64,000 nt of DNA from Pseudomonas fulva 12-X (GTDB taxonomy: Bacteria > Pseudomonadota > Gammaproteobacteria > Pseudomonadales > Pseudomonadaceae), in contig NC_015556.1 of NCBI RefSeq assembly GCF_000213805.1, positions 3,301,001-3,365,000 on the forward strand. Reading direction: 5' to 3'. The position numbers and the translations under genes were made by a program. Under the pieces are notes generated by a model. The model made no database searches. It was not told where the DNA came from and saw only the letters and a list, made by a program, of their open reading frames with translations. Positions 30,674 to 39,141 of the stretch are shown in pieces. How positions within the stretch are numbered: position 1 is the stretch's first letter; each line of letters begins with the position of its first letter.

Positions 30674-31423
30674 GTGTCCAACCCCTTCGCTCAGGACTGT
30701 GGCCCGCAACCTCCCAAAGTGCTCAAGGCGCCCGTGGAGATCATTGCCAATCTACGTCTGCTGCAACAGCACCATGACCCCTTGATCCTGACCTTTCAGG
30801 ATCGCAATCAGCGTTTTCAGAGCTTCGTTATCGAGATCGACCGAGATCGCAACCTGCTGATACTCGACGAGATGATCCCGAGCGACGGCGAGCGCTACCT
30901 GCAAAATGGCGAAGCCTTCAGCGTCGAATCTCTGCATGACGGGGTACGCATAGCCTGGGAGTGCCCGACGGGTATGCGCGTTGGCGAACATGAGGGCGAG
31001 CGCTGCTATTTCGGCACGATCCCCCCTGAGGTGCATTACCACCAGCGCCGCAACGCCTTCCGTGCCGCAATCAAGCAATCCGAACAGGTCAAGGTACAGC
31101 TGGGCGGAACGCGACTGCGCAATCCGCTCGACGGCCTGATGCTGGATATCTCGGCATCGGGCTGCAAGATCCGCCTCGCCGGTGATGCCACCAAACAGCT
31201 GCAGCCTGGGCAGATCTACGAGGCCTTCTGCGCACAGCTGCCGGTCGGCAAGCTGGAGACGGCCATTGAACTGCGCCACGCTCGTTATGACGATAAGTTC
31301 GATGCCACATTTGCAGGCCTGCACTTCGACAACCTGAGCGGCCTTCAGCAACGTCTGATCGAGCGCTTCGTCTACCAGTTACAGCGCGAAGCGCGTCGGT
31401 TCGAGAGCGACGGCTTCCTGTAG
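30674..31423 (+). CDS. flgZ: c-di-GMP-binding flagellar brake protein FlgZ (YcgR family)
   Basis: 249-residue protein with an N-terminal YcgR domain (about 15-115) and a C-terminal PilZ domain. The c-di-GMP contacts are visible: YHQRRNAFR near residue 124 supplies RxxxR and DISASGCKIRL near 157 supplies DxSxxG. In P. aeruginosa FlgZ interacts with the MotCD stator to slow swarming at high c-di-GMP. The start is GTG. The stop lies only 10 bp from the convergent MFS stop, with no terminator between. Confidence 0.93.
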   Translation: MSNPFAQDCGPQPPKVLKAPVEIIANLRLLQQHHDPLILTFQDRNQRFQSFVIEIDRDRNLLILDEMIPSDGERYLQNGEAFSVESLHDGVRIAWECPTGMRVGEHEGERCYFGTIPPEVHYHQRRNAFRAAIKQSEQVKVQLGGTRLRNPLDGLMLDISASGCKIRLAGDATKQLQPGQIYEAFCAQLPVGKLETAIELRHARYDDKFDATFAGLHFDNLSGLQQRLIERFVYQLQREARRFESDGFL

Positions 31424-31433
31424 CCGCTCGACG

Positions 31434-32768
31434 TCATACCTGCGGCGTGGTGGCCGACGTCTGCGAGCTTTCAGCCGGGGGGTCGCTGTCGTCCGGCTCG
31501 CTTGCCACAGGCTCCTGCATCTGCTCCTGAACCACCTGCTCGTCGACACGCGGATCCAGTGCCGCCACCAGCGGTGATGCGGTCATGTTCACCGGCATGG
31601 CCACGTGTTGCAGCGGCGCGTCATCGACCTGATGCAGGTGGGTGACGATGTTCGAACGCACGCGCCAGACTAGGAAAAGCCCGCACAAACAGAAGAACGC
31701 ATACAGCATGTTGGCGCCGAAAAAGCGCATCAGCACGCCGACCAGCAGTGGGCCGATACAGGCACCCACCCCGAAAGTGACCAGGAGCATAGCGGTCAGC
31801 GACACACGCCGATCAGTCTCAACGTGGTCATTGGCGAACGCCACAGCCAGCGGATAGAGGCTGAATTGCAGCATGCTGACGATGAACCCCACCGAGACCA
31901 ATAGCAACAAGGGAGCCTCGGACAGAATGGCCAGCGGCGAAGCGACCAGCAGCAACAAGCCTGACGTGCCGCGTATCAGCTTGACCCGGTCGACACGATC
32001 CGACAGCCAGCCAAGGGGTGCCTGTACGACAAGCCCCGCCAGAATGCAGCAGCCCATGAAGATACCGATCTGCTCGGTGGCAAGCCCCATTTCTGCCGCA
32101 TACAACGGCGCCAGGCCGTAAAAAGAACCGATCATCAGCCCCGCCACACCGATGGTAGTAAGCGACAAAGGCACACGCCGGAAGAAGAAGCGCATTTCCA
32201 AAGGAGCCGGGCGCAGTGGCGCCGGGTGCAGGCGCCGAGTCAGGGCAACGGGCACCAGGCACAGGGCGAATGACAGGGCCACCAGCATGAGTAATTCCAG
32301 GCCAAGCGTTGGATGCACCACCAGTACCAGCTGACCGAGCACCAGGCCCAGATAGGACGCTGCCATGTAGCCGGCGAACACCAGACCACGCTGTTTGGTT
32401 TCCGCCTGTTCGTTGAGCCAGCTCTCGATCACCATGTACTGACACATCATTCCCAGGCCTACCAGCACACGCAGCACCAGCCAGGCCGGCAGCCAGTCGA
32501 GCAAACCGTGGCCGAGCACAGCGGCCGTCACCACTCCGGCACAGGCCACATAAGCGCGGATATGCCCAACCCGGGCGATCAGTCGATGACCGATCTTGCC
32601 GCCCAGCACCAGGCCAAAATAGTTGGCTGCCATGAGCGCACCGGCCCAGACACCTTCGCCGGACTCAGCCAGGCGCAGGGCGAGATAGGTACTCAACAGG
32701 CCGGAGCCCAACAGCATCAGGACGGTGGCGATGTAGAGGGAACTGAAGGATTTCCAGATCAAGCGCAT
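31434..32768 (-). CDS. MFS family transporter
   Basis: 444-residue inner-membrane protein with about 12 hydrophobic segments in two bundles (about 10-185 and 205-390). A conserved loop GKIGHRLIARVGHIRAYV lies between segments 2 and 3, and GWLSDRVDRVKLI holds the equivalent position in the second half, both typical of the YcaD-like subgroup of the major facilitator superfamily. The last about 60 residues are an acidic, Gln/Ser/Thr-rich cytosolic tail. The substrate is unknown. It is convergent with flgZ, and it is probably unrelated to motility. Confidence 0.85.
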   Translation of the reverse strand: MRLIWKSFSSLYIATVLMLLGSGLLSTYLALRLAESGEGVWAGALMAANYFGLVLGGKIGHRLIARVGHIRAYVACAGVVTAAVLGHGLLDWLPAWLVLRVLVGLGMMCQYMVIESWLNEQAETKQRGLVFAGYMAASYLGLVLGQLVLVVHPTLGLELLMLVALSFALCLVPVALTRRLHPAPLRPAPLEMRFFFRRVPLSLTTIGVAGLMIGSFYGLAPLYAAEMGLATEQIGIFMGCCILAGLVVQAPLGWLSDRVDRVKLIRGTSGLLLLVASPLAILSEAPLLLLVSVGFIVSMLQFSLYPLAVAFANDHVETDRRVSLTAMLLVTFGVGACIGPLLVGVLMRFFGANMLYAFFCLCGLFLVWRVRSNIVTHLHQVDDAPLQHVAMPVNMTASPLVAALDPRVDEQVVQEQMQEPVASEPDDSDPPAESSQTSATTPQV

Positions 32769-32939
32769 TGGGCTGCAACAACTCCTTGTGCCGGCTCCGC
32801 GAGCCGGCCTATGTTCGACGGGCGATCAGGCGAGTCACCCTGCATCCAAGGCTACCAAGCTGCCGCTGTGCCAATATGGATGGTGCGTATCAGGCACAGT
32901 TCACTCATTCCTGGCATCGCGGGGGCAATTGGCAATACC

Positions 32940-33587
32940 TCAATCGGCGGCCTTCTCTTCCAGCATGGCCAGCCGCTCTTCCAAAGCGCTGATACGCGCT
33001 TCGAGCGCCTCCAGGCGATCCGATGCCCCGTTATCAGGCAACTCCTGGCGCTGCGTGCGCTGCTGCAATTGCGCCTGCAGCTGCTCCGGATCACCCAGCA
33101 GTTGTGCATAACGATCCTCGCGCTGCCCAGCCTGGCGGCCAACCAGAGCCACCAGCTGCCGCCCGATCATTCGCTCAAGGTTGTGCTGCACCTGCTGGGT
33201 GTCCTCAAACTCGTACTGGCGAGCGCTTCTGGCCAGTAGCTCACCGGTAGTCTGTGGCCCGCGTAGCAGGAGCAGACTTAGCAGAGTGACCTGGGGCGCC
33301 ACCAGCTCGAGCGCCTTGTCGATTCGATGCTCCCATCAATCAGCACGACTGCCCATGACCAGCCTCACGAAACCGCGTTCCTCCAGGCTACGCAGCCCCT
33401 GCCCCACCGCCCCCGGAGTCAGGTTCATCAGGGGATCACGGCTGGTTTTCTGGTTGCAGGCGAGCACCAGCGCATTGAGGGTCAGCGGATAGGCTTCGGG
33501 GGTGGTGGCCTGCTTTTCGATCAGACAACCCAGAATGCGCGCTTCAGCAGCGCTCAGAGAAGATATGTCGTTGGAGTGTTCGCTCAT
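32940..33587 (-). pseudogene. yceH: YceH/DUF480 family protein interrupted by an in-frame TGA
   Basis: One frame reads the whole YceH protein (about 215 residues) apart from a single stop. The N-terminal part ([56 protein letters not shown]) ends at TGA 33338-33336. The frame continues at once with WEHRIDKALELVAPQVTLLSL and LLLRGPQTTGELLARSA, ending in a C-terminal coiled coil. Relatives have an Arg at the stop position (SRADRWEHR), and CGA to TGA is one transition. The two winged-helix domains are thus separated. Reinitiation at the GTG at 33302 could give the second half, but without a clear ribosome-binding site. A sequencing error is possible. Function of YceH is not established. Confidence 0.8.
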
Positions 33588-33738
33588 GTCGCTCACCAAG
33601 CCTGAAAGTTGTCCCTAGCGTAGCCTGAGTGCGGCGAAGTTGACATGCGAAAACGGGGTTTATCGCCATGCAAGTCGCTGATTTTCAAAACACAAAAAAT
33701 CAACGCCAGGACCAGGCAATAAATGAGAACTATTTTTA
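33588..33738. other. intergenic region upstream of prrF with Fur-box-like sequence
   Basis: AT-rich spacer without a gene. A Fur-box-like 19-mer starts at 33725 (GAGAACTATTTTTATTGAC, 11 of 19 to the Fur consensus) and overlaps the prrF -35 element. Confidence 0.45.
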
Positions 33739-33770
33739 TTGACTAATAATCGAGAATGACTATTATCTAC
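33739..33770 (+). promoter_or_regulatory. prrF promoter and Fur box
   Basis: TTGACT at 33739-33744 and TATTAT at 33761-33766 are spaced 16 nt, giving a strong sigma-70 promoter. A second Fur-like 19-mer starts at 33752 (GAGAATGACTATTATCTAC, 12 of 19) and covers the -10 element, so iron-bound Fur should block transcription, as for prrF in P. aeruginosa. Confidence 0.8.
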
Positions 33771-33773
33771 ATC

Positions 33774-33888
33774 ACCAGCCGCGAGGCTGGTTGGATAACC
33801 TGAATGCTTCCTGGTCGGACGCTTCCAGTTTATCTCCTCATCAGGCTAATCACGGTTATTGACCCGGCTTTTTGCCGGGTCTTTTTTT
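33774..33888 (+). ncRNA. prrF: PrrF iron-responsive small RNA
   Basis: About 115-nt RNA recognised from three features: a 5' hairpin ACCAGCC-GCGA-GGCTGGT (33774-33791), the highly conserved single-stranded core CTCCTCATCAGGCTAATCAC (33835-33854), and a GC-rich terminator with a T-run. In P. aeruginosa the core pairs with mRNAs for iron-using proteins such as sodB and TCA-cycle enzymes and lowers their expression when iron is short. Here it stands alone between the broken yceH and tRNA-Arg; no second tandem copy follows within the window, unlike the prrF1-prrF2 pair of P. aeruginosa. Confidence 0.88.
33862..33888 (+). terminator. intrinsic terminator of prrF
   Basis: ACCCGGC and GCCGGGT pair around TTTTT and are followed by C and seven T. 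It is part of the mature sRNA 3' end. Confidence 0.93.
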
Positions 33889-33941
33889 GTAGCCTGCTGT
33901 CCCTGCTGGCCACCCTTCGGGCCGTCGGCAGAGCCGACGTC

Positions 33942-33966
33942 AAAAATCGCTCCCGGCGATTTTTTT
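33942..33966 (-). terminator. bidirectional hairpin terminator after tRNA-Arg
   Basis: AAAAATCGC and GCGATTTTT form a stem around TCCCG, with a T-run on either strand. It serves tRNA-Arg(CCT) on the minus strand and backs up the prrF terminator on the plus strand. A CGTCGGC/GCCGACG hairpin at about 33923-33939 lies alongside. Confidence 0.75.
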
Positions 33967-34036
33967 GCTTTTTTTCAGGCTAACGCAAACTGGTGACATG
34001 CCCGCCATTTAGATCGGACATGAAGCGTGCGGATCA

Positions 34037-34111
34037 TGGCGTCCCCTGCTGGAATCGAACCAGCATCTAGCCCTTAGGAGGGGCTTATTCTATCCGTTGA
34101 ACTAAGGAGAC
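34037..34111 (-). tRNA. tRNA-Arg (CCT)
   Basis: 75-nt tRNA with encoded CCA. Acceptor GTCTCCT pairs with AGGGGAC, and anticodon loop CTCCTAA gives CCT, reading AGG codons. T-arm GGTTCGATTCC is canonical. AGG is rare in this GC-rich genome, so a single copy is expected. Confidence 0.96.
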
Positions 34112-34190
34112 CCGTTTGATCCGGCGCCCTCGAGGGCGCCGGCCGGCATGTTACCCAGCGCACGCGGATTTGTCATGTCAGCGCAGCAAC

Positions 34191-37100
34191 TCAGGCGGCC
34201 GGCTCGAACAGCTTCACGACCACCGCCTGGCCTGCCTTCATCCTTTCCTGCAATTGCCGCTCCTGAGCCCGTGCTCGCTCCGCCGCCTTCTCCTTGACGT
34301 GCCCGTAACCACGGATCTGTTCCGGCAATTCGGCAATCGCCAGCGCGGTTTCGTAGTTGCCGACATCGAGCGCGTCGAGCATCTGACCAATGCTGCGCTC
34401 ATACTCTCTGATCAACGCCTGCTCAAGCTTGCGCTCCTCGCTATGCCCGAATGGATCCAGCCAGGTGCCACGCAGTACGCGCAACTTGGCCAGCACTTTG
34501 AAAGCATTGAGCATCCACGGCCCGAAGCTGCGCTTGCGCGGCTCTCCTGTCACCGGATCGGTACGGCTAAGCCAGGAAGGCGCCAAGTGGAACTGCAGGC
34601 GGAAATCGCCCTGGAACTGCCCATGCAGCGCCTCGCTGAACGCCGCATCGCTGTATAGGCGCGCCACCTCGTACTCGTCCTTGTAGGCCAGCAGCTTGAA
34701 GTAATAGCGCGCCACGGCCTCGGTCAGCCGCTGCTGTGGATCACTGTCGCGCGCACGGACACGGCTGACCAGTTGGCGATAGCGCTCGGCATAGCGGGCA
34801 TTCTGATAAGCCGTCAGACATACGACACGGTCTTCGATGACTTCATCGAGCGTTTCGCAGCGCTTGCTTTCGGTACCCTGAGGCTGCACCAGACGCTCGA
34901 TGGCAGCTGCGTCATAGGCAGCACGCCGCCCCCACAGGAAGGCCTGCTGGTTGAACTCGACCGCCACATTGTTCAGTTCGATGGCCTTGTCGATGGCTTG
35001 CGCGCTGATGGGCACCAGACCTTTCTGATAGGCATAGCCGAGCATGAACAGGTTGGTGGCGATACTGTCGCCGAGCAGGCGAGTCGCCAGGTGCGTCGCA
35101 TCGACGAACCAGGTTTTCTCCGCTCCAACTGCGTCAATTAACGCCTGGCGCATCGCCGCCCCAGGTACCTGGGCGTCCGGGTTGCGGGTGAACTCCGCGG
35201 TGGCGGCCTCGTGATCGTTGATCACAGCGTGGGAGACCTTCTCGTTGAGCTTGGCCAACGCATCTTCACCAGCGGCTACCACCAGGTCGCAGCCGATCAG
35301 CAGATCGGCTTCACCCGCGGCGATCCGTACGGCGTAGATATCGTCCTGCCGGGCGGCGATGCGCACATGGGTGTTCACCGGCCCGAACTTCTGCGCCAGG
35401 CCGGCCTGGTCGAGCACCGTACAGCCCTTGCTTTCCAGATGCGCCGCCATGCCCAACAGCGCACCCACGGTGGTCACACCGCTGCCGCCGACACCGGGCA
35501 GCAAAATGTTCCAAGGCCGATCCAGAGCAGGCTGGCGCGGCTCCGGCAAGGCCACGAACAGCGCGCCGGCACCAAGCGCCTGGGGCTGGCGCAGCTGGCC
35601 GCCGTGCACGGTGACGAAGCTGGGGCAGAAGCCATCGAGGCAGCTGAAATCCTTGTTGCAGGCGTTCTGGTCGATTTCCCGCTTGCGCCCCAACTCGGTT
35701 TCCAGCGGCAGCACCGACAGACAGTTGGACTTCACGCTGCAGTCGCCACAGCCTTCGCACACCGCGGAGTTGATGAACGCGCGTCGCGCCGGATCGACCA
35801 GCTTGCCGCGCTTGCGGCGACGCCGTTTCTCGGTCGCACAGGTCTGGTCGTAGATGATCACCGAAACGCCCTTGAACTCGCGCAACTCGCGCTGCACCGC
35901 ATCGAGCTCGCGGCGATGATGAAAGCTGGTGATCGGCGCGAAGGTCGAGCGACTCGGGTACTTGTCCGGCTCGTCGCTGACCACCGCGATGCGTTTGACC
36001 CCTTCGGCGAACACCTGCTGGCTCAACTGATCGACCCGCAGTTCACCGTCGACGGGCTGGCCCCCGGTCATGGCCACTGCATCGTTGTAGAGAATCTTGT
36101 AGGTGATGTTCACGCCGGCGGCGACGGCAGCCCGTAGCGCCAAATGCCCGGAGTGGAAATAGGTGCCGTCGCCCAGGTTCTGGAACACGTGTGGCGTGTC
36201 GGTAAACGGCGCCTGACCGATCCAGGTCACCCCTTCCCCGCCCATCTGGGTGAAGGTATCGGTACTGCGGTTCATCCATTGGGTCATGTAATGGCAACCG
36301 ATGCCGCCCATGGCACGGCTGCCTTCTGGCACCTTGGTCGAGCTGTTATGCGGGCAGCCGGAGCAGAAATGCGGGGTGCGTACGGTGCTGTAGCTGCGCG
36401 CCGCCAGGGCCTTTTCCTTGGCATCGAGAAACTTCAGGCGCGCCTCGATCACCTCACTGGTGTAGATGGGCGCCAGGCGCCGCGCAATGACACGAGCAAT
36501 CATCGCCGGGGTCAGCTCGCCCAGATTCGGCAGTAACGACTGGCCCTGCTCATCGAACTCGCCGACCACCCGGGGGCGCTTGCCGACTGGCCAGTTGTAG
36601 AGCTGCCCAGTCAGTTGGTCCTCGATGATGCTGCGCTTCTCCTCGACGACCAGAATTTCGTCCAGCCCCTCGGCAAAGCCATGCACGGAGACCGGCTCCA
36701 GCGGCCAGCTCATGCCGATTTTCAATACCCGCAGACCAATCTGCGCACAGAGCGCTTCGTCTAGGCCGAGGTCATCCAGCGCCTGGCGTACATCAAGATA
36801 GGACTTGCCGGTGGTGATGATCCCCAGGCGCGGATTGGGCGAGTCGAGCATCACCTTGTTCAGGCCGTTGGCATGAGCGAACGCGCGGGCCGCGTAGATC
36901 TTGTAGACGTTAAGGCGCTTTTCCTGGGCCAGGGGCGGATCGGGCCAGCGAATGTGCACGCCGTCTTCAGGCAGTTCGAAATCATTGGGGATCGTGACCT
37001 GCACTCGTTGCGGATCGACATCCACCACCGCCGAGGAGTCGACGTTCTCGGCGATGGTTTTCAGCGCCACCCAACAGCCGCTGTAGCGCGAAAGCTCCCA

Positions 37101-37658
37101 GCCAATGATGCCGTAATCGAGAATTTCCTGAACATTGGCCGGGTTGAGCACCGGCATAGAGGCGGCGATAAAGGCATGTTCGCTCTGGTGAGCGATGGTC
37201 GAAGACTTGCAGCCGTGGTCGTCACCGGCCAGCACCAGCACGCCACCATGGGGCGACACACCGGCGGAGTTGCCATGCTTGAACACGTCGCCGCTGCGGT
37301 CGACACCAGGGCCTTTGCCGTACCACATGGCAAACACGCCGTCGTAGCGCGCGCCTGGAAACAGATTGGTCTGCTGGCTGCCCCAAACCGCCGTAGCGCC
37401 GAGCTCCTCGTTGACGCCGGGCTGGAAGTGAATGGCGTTTTGCTGCAGAAACTCGCGCGCCTCCCAGAGACTCTTGTCCAGCCCACCCAATGGTGAGCCA
37501 CGGTAGCCGGAAATGAAGCACGCGGTATTGAGCCCGGCGGCGGCATCACGCTGCTTCTGCAGCATGGGCAGGCGGGTCAGCGCCTGGGTGCCGGTGAGAT
37601 ACAAATGGCCCGTCGCGAGACGGTATTTGTCGTCCAGACGGATTTCGGCCAGAGACAT
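34191..37658 (-). CDS. indolepyruvate:ferredoxin oxidoreductase, fused subunits
   Basis: 1155-residue enzyme of the 2-oxoacid:ferredoxin oxidoreductase superfamily, oxidatively decarboxylating aryl pyruvates (from aromatic amino acids) to acyl-CoA with ferredoxin reduction. The N-terminal pyrimidine-binding domain opens with LYLTGTQALTRLPMLQ and GYRGSPLGGLD. The TPP domain carries CSGCPHNSSTKVPEGSRAMG (about 435-455). A cysteine cluster CEGCGDCSVKSNC lies near 635. The gamma-type domain (LPGVGGSGVTTVGALLG) is near 720. Alpha and gamma parts, separate iorA and iorB in archaea, are fused, as is usual in Proteobacteria. AGGAG precedes the ATG by 9 nt. It is divergent from an AsnC/Lrp regulator, probably its controller. 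Confidence 0.92.
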   Translation of the reverse strand: MSLAEIRLDDKYRLATGHLYLTGTQALTRLPMLQKQRDAAAGLNTACFISGYRGSPLGGLDKSLWEAREFLQQNAIHFQPGVNEELGATAVWGSQQTNLFPGARYDGVFAMWYGKGPGVDRSGDVFKHGNSAGVSPHGGVLVLAGDDHGCKSSTIAHQSEHAFIAASMPVLNPANVQEILDYGIIGWELSRYSGCWVALKTIAENVDSSAVVDVDPQRVQVTIPNDFELPEDGVHIRWPDPPLAQEKRLNVYKIYAARAFAHANGLNKVMLDSPNPRLGIITTGKSYLDVRQALDDLGLDEALCAQIGLRVLKIGMSWPLEPVSVHGFAEGLDEILVVEEKRSIIEDQLTGQLYNWPVGKRPRVVGEFDEQGQSLLPNLGELTPAMIARVIARRLAPIYTSEVIEARLKFLDAKEKALAARSYSTVRTPHFCSGCPHNSSTKVPEGSRAMGGIGCHYMTQWMNRSTDTFTQMGGEGVTWIGQAPFTDTPHVFQNLGDGTYFHSGHLALRAAVAAGVNITYKILYNDAVAMTGGQPVDGELRVDQLSQQVFAEGVKRIAVVSDEPDKYPSRSTFAPITSFHHRRELDAVQRELREFKGVSVIIYDQTCATEKRRRRKRGKLVDPARRAFINSAVCEGCGDCSVKSNCLSVLPLETELGRKREIDQNACNKDFSCLDGFCPSFVTVHGGQLRQPQALGAGALFVALPEPRQPALDRPWNILLPGVGGSGVTTVGALLGMAAHLESKGCTVLDQAGLAQKFGPVNTHVRIAARQDDIYAVRIAAGEADLLIGCDLVVAAGEDALAKLNEKVSHAVINDHEAATAEFTRNPDAQVPGAAMRQALIDAVGAEKTWFVDATHLATRLLGDSIATNLFMLGYAYQKGLVPISAQAIDKAIELNNVAVEFNQQAFLWGRRAAYDAAAIERLVQPQGTESKRCETLDEVIEDRVVCLTAYQNARYAERYRQLVSRVRARDSDPQQRLTEAVARYYFKLLAYKDEYEVARLYSDAAFSEALHGQFQGDFRLQFHLAPSWLSRTDPVTGEPRKRSFGPWMLNAFKVLAKLRVLRGTWLDPFGHSEERKLEQALIREYERSIGQMLDALDVGNYETALAIAELPEQIRGYGHVKEKAAERARAQERQLQERMKAGQAVVVKLFEPAA

Positions 37659-37856
37659 AAGACGGCGCTCCTGTTGTTTTTATAGCGACCTGTCAGGTGA
37701 CACGGTTAATCACCTGCCTGCATCCACCAGGATCACTGTGAGGATGACTGCCTTAAGCATAGACCGGAGCGCGGCGATTTTTTCTTTCGCATTCATACCG
37801 CCGACGCTAATACTGCGCATGAACGCTTCGAAAAAAATCACAAAGGAGAAACGAAC

Positions 37857-38324
37857 ATGCACGAGCCTCTAAGCGCCATCGACCGGAGAATCCTTCGTCT
37901 GCTGCAGCGTAACGCCGACCTCAGTGCGGCGGAAATCGCCAAGAAGGTAGAGCTGTCCCAATCGCCCTGCTGGCGTCGCATCAACCGTCTGCAGGAAGAA
38001 GGCTTCATCGAACGCAAGGTCGCCCTGCTCAGCCACAAGCGCCTCGGCTTTACCATCACCGTGTTCGTCAGCATCAAGTTGTCGGCACACGGGCGCAGCA
38101 ATCTGGATGAGTTCGAGCGGGCGATTGCCGGTTACCCAGAGGTCATCGAGTGCTACACCATGGCCGGTAGCTCGGACTATCTGCTCAAGGTGGTGGCCCG
38201 CGATATCGCCAGCTACGAGCGTTTTCTACGCGACCAGTTGCTGCAGCGCCCCCATGTGCAGGAAGCCCACTCGGGCATCGCCATGAGTGAAGTCAAGCGC
38301 ACCACCGAGTTGCCTCTGGACTGA
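37857..38324 (+). CDS. Lrp/AsnC family transcriptional regulator
   Basis: 155-residue DNA-binding protein. The N-terminal helix-turn-helix (about 8-58: IDRRILRLLQRNADLSAAEI, then VELSQSPCWRRINRLQEEGFI) is followed by the RAM ligand-binding domain (about 70-145, with VIECYTMAGSSDYLLKVV). AAGGAG lies 7 nt before the ATG. The 198-bp divergent region shared with the oxidoreductase gene contains short inverted repeats (CCTGTCAGG and a CACCTG pair at about 37690-37720) that could bind it. The likely effector is an aromatic amino acid, by analogy with divergent pairs of this type; this is inference. Confidence 0.9.
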   Translation: MHEPLSAIDRRILRLLQRNADLSAAEIAKKVELSQSPCWRRINRLQEEGFIERKVALLSHKRLGFTITVFVSIKLSAHGRSNLDEFERAIAGYPEVIECYTMAGSSDYLLKVVARDIASYERFLRDQLLQRPHVQEAHSGIAMSEVKRTTELPLD

Positions 38325-38505
38325 GCCAAAAACAAAGCGTCATGCATTTTGCAATGCAGCGATACAGACACCTTGCAACATGCACGGCAAAGCACTGGCG
38401 AATCAATTTCAACTTATTGATTTTAAAGTATATTTTTAGGATAAATTCCTGGCACGGGAACTGCTATTTCCCTCGCATAGAATTTCGAATGCGAGAACCC
38501 CGCCC

Positions 38506-38742
38506 ATGAACAGCCTCATCGCCCTGGCTTCCGCCATCGCCCTGACCCTGCTTGCAGGGGCTGCATTCGCCAATTTTCAGAACAACCAACAGCAAGCAAC
38601 CGCCATGCAGCTGGTTCAGCAGATGCGTGCCACCCCGGTTCAGTTCGAACATGCAGCGAAAGTCGAGCCTGGCCAATTCGTCGCCAAGCCGCTGACAACC
38701 GCCGATTGGCAACCTCGCGCTCAACAGCGCTTCACCTTCTGA
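38506..38742 (+). CDS. small exported protein, unknown function
   Basis: 78 residues. Residues 1-23 are a clear Sec signal peptide (NSLIALASAIALTLLAGAAFA, cut after AFA). The mature about 55 residues are Gln-rich (NFQNNQQQATAMQLVQQM) and end in QPRAQQRFTF, with no cysteine and no recognisable domain. GAGAA precedes the ATG. The upstream region 38400-38480 is AT-rich and could hold a promoter. It is the first of three tiny same-strand genes. I do not recognise the family. Confidence 0.7.
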   Translation: MNSLIALASAIALTLLAGAAFANFQNNQQQATAMQLVQQMRATPVQFEHAAKVEPGQFVAKPLTTADWQPRAQQRFTF

Positions 38743-38751
38743 GTACTGACC

Positions 38752-38898
38752 ATGTGGAGCGTATTTCTCCCCGGTTTCGTACTACTACTGGCCACCGTTA
38801 CCTGTGCCGCCATCTGGATGATCGACGGCCTCTCGGATCGAGTTCCGCCGCGCAGCTCCAATGACGAGCAAAACGGCCCCCACGATCCTTTTTTCTGA
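38752..38898 (+). CDS. small single-pass membrane protein, unknown function
   Basis: 48 residues beginning MWSVFLPGFVLLLATVTCAA and ending NGPHDPFF. Residues 4-24 form one hydrophobic helix; the remainder is polar and contains DRVPPRSSNDEQ. It starts 9 nt after the previous gene's stop and ends 26 nt before the next start, so the three form one probable transcript. It is supported by position, codon usage similar to the neighbours and the clean transmembrane profile. No clear Shine-Dalgarno is visible, so translation may be coupled. Confidence 0.6.
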   Translation: MWSVFLPGFVLLLATVTCAAIWMIDGLSDRVPPRSSNDEQNGPHDPFF

Positions 38899-38924
38899 AG
38901 GCACGCTTGCCGCGCGAGGAGAGC

Positions 38925-39110
38925 ATGATGTCCAAACCAGCTGTGTTGTTTCTGCTGATCGCGGTTCTGTCCGCTGGCCTGCTGGTCCTGCCCGAGCAGG
39001 CCCAGTGGCTCACATCGACCGCTAAGATCACCCTGACGATGAGCAGCGTCGCGCTAGCTGTCGCCCTGCTTATAGGCAAGCGGGTCAAGTTCGACCCGAT
39101 TCTGCGCTAA
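38925..39110 (+). CDS. small two-helix membrane protein, unknown function
   Basis: About 61 residues. Two hydrophobic segments are visible: VLFLLIAVLSAGLLVL and ITLTMSSVALAVALLIG, joined by PEQAQWLTSTAK, with a positive C-terminus (KRVKFDPILR). Tandem ATGs at 38925 and 38928 follow GAGGAGAG, a strong ribosome-binding site; a further ATG 18 nt upstream is unlikely. Third member of the small-gene cluster. Family not recognised. Confidence 0.65.
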   Translation: MMSKPAVLFLLIAVLSAGLLVLPEQAQWLTSTAKITLTMSSVALAVALLIGKRVKFDPILR

Positions 39111-39141
39111 AGAGCGGGTAACGTTTAGGCTTGCCGCTCTG

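Noticed and set aside
33336..33338. TGA in yceH as a selenocysteine codon
   Set aside because: Relatives have arginine, not cysteine, at this place, and no SECIS-like hairpin directly follows.
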